64,000 nt of DNA from Citrus sinensis (lineage: Eukaryota > Streptophyta > Magnoliopsida > Sapindales > Rutaceae), in NCBI RefSeq assembly GCF_022201045.2, contig NC_068558.1, positions 40,815,501 to 40,879,500 of the forward strand, in the 5' to 3' direction. Of the stretch, positions 56,601 to 64,000 are shown piece after piece. Numbering within the stretch: the first letter of the stretch is position 1; every line of letters starts with the position of its first letter. A program made the position numbers and the translations under genes. The notes below the pieces were generated by a model. The model did not search any database and was not told where the DNA came from. It saw nothing but the letters and a program-made list of their open reading frames with translations.

Positions 56601-57909
56601 ATAAAAAATAAATTAGAATTTATTAGAAATTATAATATTTAGGTCAATTTAGAATTTAGTATTTTATTAAGATTTATCTTATATTTATTAAATGTATTTG
56701 AGTCATATTTATAATTCTAATTTAATTAGAATTTTAAATTATTTCTCTTATTTGAGAAAAATTAAGATTAAGTTAGCTACTATTATATATATAAATTTGT
56801 TATTCTTAATTTATGATAACAGACACAAGTTTCTCACTAATAATAATATTTAATTTCTTCGTAACTCCTCAGTGAGAACCTTTTTTTTAAGTTTCCAAGA
56901 CAAATGATATTAGAGCTTTTTTCTGTACCAGGCATAGCATTCCTGACCACCAACCGCCTTTCAATCGCATATCCTTCTTCCTCCATACATTAGTTCCATC
57001 AAGTTAAAAAAAAAAAAAAACTAGCACAACCCGAAGCTGTCCTCACATCCGCTACACACGGCAACCGACGCCACCAGTTTCTCTTCTTTTCGGTCGATCC
57101 TCTCTCCCATCCGAAAGCCCACACGCCGCCAATCATAACCCAACCCATAACACCACCATCTCGTCATTGTAGCCACCGAAAACTAGCCAAAACACCCGCT
57201 GAACCACCGTGAAAATCCGCCTCTCTATTCGTTGCAATCCACCGCGATTCATAGCCTCCACCACCACCCATTGGTCCAGCACCATCAGCTCTTTCTTTTC
57301 AGCCCACTCAGGCTACCAACCCCCGGCCGGATCGGCGAAAACCGAAACCAACCTCCACCCGCTATTTTAACTCAACTTTTTGGTCAAATCACAGCTCTTT
57401 GAGACAAACCACCACTAACATCACACTCAGCACCATCAAATCTTCCAGATCCACCTATCCTAGGCCAATTTTTCGACCACCGTCGCCGGCAACACCAACT
57501 TTTACCTATTTATAATTTTATCCCTTTACTTTTCTATACTTATACTATTGCCTATAATTTTATGTTCTTTAAAAAAAACCCAATAAACCAAACAAACTTA
57601 TAAAAAAAATAAATTAGAATTTATTAGGAATTATAATACTTGGGTCAATTTAGAATTTAGTATTTTATTAGGATTTATCTTATTTTATTAAGCTTACTTG
57701 AGTCATATTTATAATTCTAATCTAATTCGAATTTTAGATTATTTCTTTATTTGAGAAAGATAAGGATTGAGTTAGCTACTATTATATATATAGGCTTGTT
57801 ATTCTTAATTTATGATAACATACACAAGTTTCTCATTAATAATATTCAGTTTTTTCTCGATTGAAATATCTTCTCTTTGGTGAGAGTCTCTTTCTTGAGT
57901 TTTCAAGAC
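56601..57909 (+). mobile_element. TRIM-like nonautonomous LTR retrotransposon
   Basis: Two direct repeats of ~300-310 bp (56601-56902 and 57600-57909), starting ATAAAAAATAAATTAGAATT and ending CAAGACA/CAAGACG, flank ~700 bp without coding capacity. Just inside the left repeat, TGATATTAGAGC (56905-56916) resembles the initiator-Met tRNA primer-binding site TGGTATCAGAGC. The interior (56930-57530) is unusually GC-rich and C-rich for the region. The repeats have diverged visibly. The exact LTR start and TSD were not resolved. Confidence 0.7.
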
Positions 57910-59400
57910 GTATGCTAGAACGAAATCTTGTATCGCTTCGGCCTTGCGTTAAAGCGTCATCTAATCATAGGGTCTTGTTATAGTTGTTTGCATTGGAAGG
58001 CTCATCTATCGCTAGCAAATCTATTTATCCAGCAACATTGCCACCATTACATTGATCGGAGAATTTTGAATACGTTGATAGTTTTTTTTTTTTTTTCTGT
58101 TCACTCACTTCTATTTCTTAGTGATGATACCGTCATTGTTGTCATTGATGGTGCAATAATTTTTAGCAATATTATTTTGATTTTTCATTTGATTTACAAA
58201 ACTTAAATATTAAATGTAATACTCAATTTTAGTCTCATACACTTAAATATTACTAATATTCAAGTTCATGGATGGATATTGAATAAATCAAATTCAAAGT
58301 ATTTTAGATGGATACTATCCAATCTGTTTGGATCAGATACTTACACATCCAACTTGAATGTATTTGTTTGCTCTTTCTAGCTGTTAACTCGATTAATAAT
58401 TCTATTGGGTTTGGTTTTAATACTCCTAATATGATAACTCATTCATGACACAATTAATTATATTAATTGACTTCTATTTTAATTGATAGATATGTGTTGA
58501 ATTGCCATCTCTATTGTTATCCATGTGTGATGTTAGCAAGAAAGAAGAAAGAATAGAAAATACTTATTTTTAGTTTATTTTCTAAAGAAATATTTAAATT
58601 ATTTTCAAATAGAGTAATTGTTTAGAACTTTTTTACCCTTCTCTCAGATAAGTTAATAACTATTTAAACAATTGGGGTGGAGTAACAAATACCAATTTAT
58701 TTAAGTGTACAATTAAATTATTATTTTTTATTTAAGGACAAAAACTCATTGTTAAAAAAAGATTTTACAAGTTCATAAACTAACATTTTATTTTTATTAT
58801 TAGTAAATTAACATATGTTTACTATATAATTAAATAATTGATAGTATGTTTAATAAATATTATGTTACAAAAAAAAAATTAACTACATAGAATATGAAAT
58901 TAAATTTATTTTTTTATTTTGTATATTTCATCTACTTGAGATAATAAAATTTCTTGTGCTGAAACAAAAAATTATGGGTTTTGAACCTTGTTCACATAGG
59001 TGAGAGGAAATTGGTTGCCATTATATTAAATTAAAAAAGATCATATTTATACCTATCGTTAATTATGGTTAGTAAATAATATACATAGTTTAACTATATA
59101 ATAAAGTAGTTAATTTATTAATTAATAAATTTATTAATTTAAATAGATATTAATAAATGTAAGAATAAGTCATTTAATTAGAAACCTAGTTTAATAGAGT
59201 TTAAAAAAAAAGAGAATATTATAGACTTATATGTCATAATTTTAAAACTTTTGATTTTTTATTATTTTACATGAACAATAAAAATTTTTGATGTTAATAA
59301 CCCAATAATCACATTCCAGTCATTATGCAATTCTTACGTTAAATCCAACGGTAGATTTTAAAAAGACAAAAAATGGGGTACCAAACCCCATACAAGCATA
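57910..59400. other. AT-rich intergenic DNA
   Basis: No recognisable gene. The ORF 57928-58206 lacks domains. Confidence 0.45.
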
Positions 59401-59725
59401 TGTGGACTACATGTCAAAGCCAAATTGGAAACTTTAACATGATGGTAATGCGGTTCCTTTATAATTGAAAGTTGAGTAAAATATACTGGTTTTGAGAATC
59501 AGCCGGTAATCAAAATTGTTGTCTGGAATGCGCTTGGTTACCGCGATCACCTGACTAAAAAGCACCGAATTTTGTGACGAACTATTGGATTCGATCAATA
59601 CAGTCTATTGCATTCGAGGTGGAAAAGCAAACTTCAATATTCTATTTGGGGAGTTTGGTTACAAAGAGAGTGAGAAAATTTAGCAGTTTTGGATAGAAAA
59701 TTCTCCGATAGAGTGGCTTTAATGC

Positions 59726-59763
<38 letters not shown>

Positions 59764-59807
59764 ACATGATATAATATCCACGAAGGCCTCTCCTGCAATT
59801 TTATATT

Positions 59808-60535
59808 GGGAAAATGATAAACATACTCTGAACGTTTAGACAAAGGTACAAAACTCCCATAACATTTTAAAAAAAGATATTTACACTCTCATTCACTAAC
59901 GGAAACAATTACTTTTAATGGAAATAGTAATTTTAATATATAATTACCGTTATACCCTTCTAATTTGTTAATAAAATTATAAATATACCCTTATTACCCA
60001 ATTCCTCTATTTAAATTTTTACCAAATTATCTCTTCAAGCCAAATAAATTTAATCCATTATCAATTTTTATGTCTATTGGATATGTTATTTAATACAATT
60101 AAGATAAGATTTTTGTAATTATTATTGTAACCGGCCTTTTTTTATTCTTACTTTGTTGATTATACAAGTTTAAATGATTGACATGTAGAGAATTGTTATT
60201 CTTATGGCATTAATAAATAATTTGATTTATTTTCATTTTTGAGTAATTGATTAAATTTATTTGGCTTTAAGAGGGAATTTGATAAAAAATTTAAATAGAG
60301 GAATTGGGTGATGAGGGTATATTTATAATTTTATTAACAATATATGGATAAACTGGACAATTCACAATTATTTTTTATGTGCTAGAAGGGTATAACGGTA
60401 ATTATATAATAAAATTACTATTTCCGTTAAAAGCAACTGTGTCCGTTAGTGAATGAGGGTGTAAATGTTGTTTTTGAAACATTAGGAGTTTTTGTCCCTT
60501 TATCTAAACATTGAGGACGTGTTTGTCCTTTTTCC
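59808..60535. mobile_element. 728-bp MULE-type MITE
   Basis: Ends GGGAAAATGATAAACA and (reverse complement) GGAAAAAGGACAAACA, with long imperfect TIRs of about 200 bp (shared AATTACCGTTATACCC, AATTCCTCTATTTAAATTTTT). The 9-bp TSD TTTTATATT lies at 59799-59807 and 60536-60544. The empty site is visible at 26158-26166. No coding sequence. Confidence 0.9.
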
Positions 60536-60989
60536 TTTTATATTTTGGGCAGATTGCTAACTTGCTAGTGATAATGTCAGCATGACCTATCAATTTTACC
60601 AATTTACGGAATCTACCTTTTATGAGTTGTTTAAGCTATTGTTTTTTTTTTTCCTCCTTTCTTTAAAAGTTAAGGCCAACTTCTACTATGTTAAAATTTA
60701 GTTGTGGTTGAATTTATGCAAAATATAATAAAAATTAAGACTGTTATATAAGTGTAAATTTTGAAGGTAAATCCTCTTTATTTATAATGTTTTGATTTTT
60801 TTTTTATCATGTCATTGAATTTGTTCTGTAAATTGAATTTTTAGACCAATGAAATACAATTATTCCCTCCCATTCGTCTTTTTTCCAAAACTGCATCCAT
60901 CATAAAGAACAATATAACTTCACGGCATCAAAATCCTTATTAAATGTAAAAATTAGATCCTAATAGAAATTTATTGGTGTGATTCATTT

Positions 60990-62642
60990 TAGGGGTGGAC
61001 ATGGGTTGGTTTGGATTGAGTTTTAAATCAACCCAACTCACAACCATAAAAATTTGGACCCAGCCCAAACCAACTCAAATATTTTTAACCTAACCCAAAC
61101 CAAATTATTTGGGTTTGGTTTGAATTTTATAATCAAAATATTTTTTATTTTGATAAATTTAATTATACAAAATTATAATAATTACTAATAATTAATAATT
61201 AATAATTATTAAATTAATATTAAAATATAAGAAATATTGTGGATAAAAAATTAAAAGAAAGAATTAAATTAAACTCCAATAATAAACTTCCACGAATATG
61301 ACATAAACAAGCAAATTAAAAGAAAGAAAAGAAAATTCGATGATCATTTCCATCTACAGTACTTTAATCAAAAGATTCCATGATTAATTGAATCCACTCC
61401 TTCACCAATAAATAAATAACCAAAAAAGAAAAATTATGATGTTTGATCCAAACTTTGTTGTTATATTTGATAATCATAAGAATAACAACAATTCCAAGCC
61501 ATCGCCTCTGTTATTATATTTGATCCAAACTCTACATTAAATAAAAATTAATTAATTAAAAAAAAGACTAGTGATAAACAAATATATAAATTTTTTTAAC
61601 TTGTTATGATAAACAATTACCTGACATCATCGCTTCATAAAACTCAGGATCCTCCATTGTTGGTTCATCTTGTAATGGGACAAAAGTGTTACGTAACCAA
61701 TTTTATGAGCATATCAAAGCTTCCACCATCTTCGGACTTAAAGAACCACGAAATGAATCAATTATGTGTCCTCCAATACTAAACGCAGATTCCAAAGCTA
61801 TTGTAGATATTGAAATTGCAAACACATCCTTTGTAATTTGTGAAAGAACTCAATATTTTATTGAGTTCATTTTCCACCATGCCAAAATCTCAAAGTCATC
61901 ATCATCAACATGTTCACATGGCTCCAACAAATACCTCTCCACTTCATTTTTTTTATCTCAACACAATCATCTTTTCCTATTCTTTATTTGAACTTTGCAA
62001 CACTTGAAAGTTTAGAAAACCAAAACTTATGACGACTAATTCACCTTAAATTCTAAAGGAAAAAAAGGGTGTTTAGGAACCAAAACTCAAAACCTGTAAA
62101 AGCAATTTTAGCAAAGAAAATCATAATAAAAAAATGAAAGAAAGAAAAAAAAACAAGTGCCAGAATCTAAGTAATTAAATTTGATAATTCCAAGCATACC
62201 CATTAAGCAGAATCTAAGTAATTGAAAATATGTAAAACAAATTTTGGGCCACCAGAATAGAATCCAAGCATTAGAGGTCCACCACAACAGTAACAGAAGA
62301 AAAAAAAGACTGAAGCAGAACCTCACCTTAAATCATTAGGAAGATTGCAATCGAAGTGGGGGCTTTAGGAATTGATGACAATGAGAGATCCACAACGTCA
62401 CTTTTGTTGACAGAGATTGTAGAAGATGGAGAGAGATCAAAGAGATTCAAAGGTTTGTTTATTTTATTTAGTTTTGGAAATGTATTCTTGACTCATGGGT
62501 AATTCATACCCAAACTATTATGAAATGATTATATACATAAAAACTCAAATTTAATCCATTTTCATGATTTACTCAACTTAAATCATTTTATTTAGTTTAA
62601 GTTTGGGTAAACTCATGGATTGCAGATTATGGCCACCCCTAT
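60990..62642. mobile_element. Degenerate hAT transposon
   Basis: Ends TAGGGGTGGACAT and (reverse complement) AGGGGTGGCCAT, typical hAT termini; 8-bp flanks ATTCATTT (60982-60989) and ATTTATTT (62643-62650) differ at one base. The uninserted paralog reads GGTTCATTTATTGCCCC at about 26478. Contains a transposase remnant on the minus strand. Confidence 0.85.
61625..61990 (-). pseudogene. hAT transposase C-terminal (dimerisation) remnant
   Basis: Read on the minus strand this stretch gives ESAFSIGGHIIDSFRGSLSP, then KMVEALICS*NWLR, the signature of the hAT C-terminal dimerisation domain in which plant copies read roughly S-x-FSTGGR-x-LD..R-SL and V-x-LIC-x-x-WLR. Upstream, WWKMNSIKYW..LSQITKDVFAI also fits the family. 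A TAA interrupts the conserved block and no N-terminal or catalytic part remains in the 1.65-kb element. It is a dead fragment. The overlapping plus-strand frame (61686-61991) is a shadow of it. Confidence 0.82.
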
Positions 62643-62904
62643 ATTTATTTATTGCCCCCAAGGAACACAAAGTTGGTACCAACACTTTTGCTCTGTGGAA
62701 TCCAAATTTCGAGCTTACCTTCAATCACACCTTTGCCACATCAATGGTAGCATTCTTAGCTTAGCAGGCTTTGCTCATCATTTTTATTTCTTCAATTAGC
62801 TGCTTTTTTTTTTCAGTCGTTTTCACAATTACATGCCACACGCGTCCCAATCAATCCGGACGCGTCAATAAATTTTGAAGTGTGTGAAAGAGAGTTGGTG
62901 GTCA

Positions 62905-62955
62905 CTGATCACAGTGTGTGTGTGTATATACACAAACACACACACATATATAGCC
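62905..62955. repeat. GT/TA/AC microsatellite, self-complementary
   Basis: CAGTGTGTGTGTGTATATAC followed by ACAAACACACACACATATAT; the two halves can pair into a hairpin about 300 bp upstream of the MCTP promoter. Confidence 0.8.
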
Positions 62956-63199
62956 CTAATGATGAAATCTATCTTTTGACAAATTATGTATATATTACTC
63001 AATTATTATTTATATATACAAAAAAGAGATTGATATTGGGGTGACAAATTCCAAGTCGGTGTGACTCAAAAGAGTGCCATCTTTGAAAAAGCATGCTATC
63101 GCTTGCCTCTAGTTATCATCTATAATTCATGTTAAGTGTTCATGGACGGCCAAAAAGCAAAAGTCATTCATTTAAAAATAAATGAAAGAATCTTCAGTC

Positions 63200-63358
63200 T
63201 ATAAAGTAAAGTATCATCTTCACAAGCAAATGGGTGTTTAAAGCTGCTGCTTGCACACGAAGTTAAGGACTTTTAATAACCCATCACACTCAATTAACAC
63301 TACAAACTCTCCTTCTCCCTTTTCCCACCAATAATGCTGTAGGGCTTGTTAACGAAAA
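63200..63358 (+). promoter_or_regulatory. Core promoter and 5'UTR of the MCTP gene
   Basis: TATAAAG at 63200-63206 is followed by ~150 bp of leader without an upstream ATG other than AATGGGTG (63229) and ATAATGCTG (~63332), then AACGAAAATGGC at the start codon. Position fits a TATA box with transcription start near 63230. Confidence 0.6.
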
Positions 63359-64000
63359 TGGCTGCAATCCAAAAACTGATCGTTGAAGTTGTTGATGCAC
63401 GCAACCTTTTACCAAAAGATGGGCACGGGACCTCCAGTCCCTACGTCGTGATTGACTACTACGGGCAGAGAAGAAAAACCCACACAGCGGTTCGTGATTT
63501 GAACCCGACATGGAACGAAGCACTCGAGTTCAACGTTGGTAAGCCATCTCAAGTGTTCACTGACATGTTTGAACTTAACATATTTCATGATAAAGCGTAC
63601 GGTCCTACTACAAGGAATAATTTTCTTGGTAGGATTCGGTTGAGTTCAAGCCAGTTTGTTAAGAAAGGTGAAGAAGCCTTGATTTATTACCCTCTTGAAA
63701 AGAAAAGCTTGCTTAGTTGGATCCAAGGTGAAGTTGGGTTGAAAATTTATTATGTTGATATTGTTCCGACGCCGCCACCTGCGGCGCTAGCGCCAGTTCC
63801 ACAGCCAGATCCGCCTGCGAAGGAAGTGAAACCTGATCCAACTGTCGAAGCTAAAGCTGAAGCCGCGAAGCCCAATGAAGAGCCAGCCGCCGATCATGAG
63901 GCTAAAGTTGAAGCCGAGGTCGCGAAGCCCAATGAAGAGCCAGATGCCGATCATGAGGCTAAAGTTGACGCTGAAGCAGTACCAGCACCAGAAAATAAAG
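63359..64000 (+). CDS. MCTP: MCTP family protein (multiple C2 domains and transmembrane region), N-terminal part
   Basis: First 214 residues of a plant MCTP, a family of ER-plasma membrane tethers at plasmodesmata that includes QUIRKY. The N-terminal C2A domain spans about residues 5-130: KLIVEVVDARNLLPKDGHGT, SPYVVIDYYGQRRKT, RDLNPTWNEALEFNV, NNFLGRIRLSSSQF, ALIYYPLEKKSLLSWIQGEV. It is closest in my recognition to Arabidopsis MCTP15/16 types. From residue ~138 a Pro/Ala/Glu-rich linker follows (PTPPPAALAPVPQPDPPAK), with two in-frame 57-bp repeats of AKPNEEP-ADHEAKVEAEV type. The frame is open to the window edge without introns, as usual for the family. Remaining C2 domains and the C-terminal membrane region lie outside the window. 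Confidence 0.92.
63865..63978 (+). repeat. 57-bp in-frame tandem repeat in the MCTP linker
   Basis: GCGAAGCCCAATGAAGAGCC occurs at 63865 and 63922, period 57 bp (19 codons). The two units differ at a few bases (AADHEAKVEAE against DADHEAKVDAE), so they are tandem duplications of linker sequence. Confidence 0.85.

Larger units (their letters stand above)
59400..62890. repeat. Family P segmental duplication, copy 3, with two inserted elements
   Basis: Matches 25880-26560 once 59808-60535 and 60990-62642 are removed (TTTTGTGACGAACTATTGG at 59569, GACATGATATAATATCC at 59762, GCTAACTTGCTAGTGATAATG at 60556, GCCCCCAAGGAACACAAAG at 62654). Further right it matches 4790-4960. A 33-base T run lies at 59728-59760. 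Confidence 0.82.

Noticed and set aside
61686..61991. 101-codon plus-strand ORF in the hAT element
   Set aside because: The minus strand of the same stretch encodes the recognisable hAT dimerisation domain, so this frame is a shadow.

Overview
The window is plant nuclear DNA, most like a woody eudicot. It is AT-rich, the genes have introns with GT-AG borders, and transposable elements dominate. The protein-coding genes look Citrus-like to me, but that is recognition rather than proof.

Host genes are few. A glycoside hydrolase family 3 (GH3) beta-glucosidase starts at 381 on the minus strand and runs off the left edge. A second GH3 copy (23611-25992, minus) has every exon from the VHGHNNV block to the stop, but its 5' part is replaced by intergenic repeat DNA. 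Three short B3-domain genes (20557, 37209 and 48972, all plus) lie in related duplicated segments. An ELF4-like clock gene sits at 36035-36472 and is missing from the sister duplicate. An MCTP-type multiple-C2-domain gene starts at 63359 and runs off the right edge.

The rest is a layered set of mobile elements. At 5246-14977 lies a 9.7-kb Mutator-like element (MULE) with 120-bp terminal inverted repeats (TIRs) and a perfect 10-bp target-site duplication (TSD). It has an intact MuDR-type transposase, a Ulp1-like protease gene stopped just before its catalytic Cys, and three clusters of GCGACAA/TTGTCGC palindromes. At 26725-34668 lies a different 7.9-kb element with a perfect 9-bp TSD but only about 11 bp of TIR. 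Both its ends are strings of hairpins. It holds captured WDR55 exons, an array of CCGG dyads, a nested PIF/Harbinger-like MITE and a 192-bp minisatellite. There are also three large foldback elements (18387, 42381, 54125), two copies of one 5'-truncated LINE, a TRIM-like LTR element (56601-57909), a 0.73-kb MULE-type MITE (59808) and a hAT relic (60990).

Two families of segmental duplication organise the window. Family P (about 4.3-4.96, 25.88-26.56 and 59.4-62.9 kb) is intergenic DNA; copy 2 supplies the new 5' end of the truncated GH3 gene and copy 3 lies before the MCTP gene. Family ABC (15.1-22.3, 26.57-44.6 and 46.1-56.0 kb) carries the B3 genes. Its B and C copies form a recent duplication about 11.75 kb apart. 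Because paralogous empty sites lie in the same window, several insertions can be defined to the base. The order inferred is: copy A diverged, the LINE inserted, B and C duplicated, then ELF4 was lost from C.
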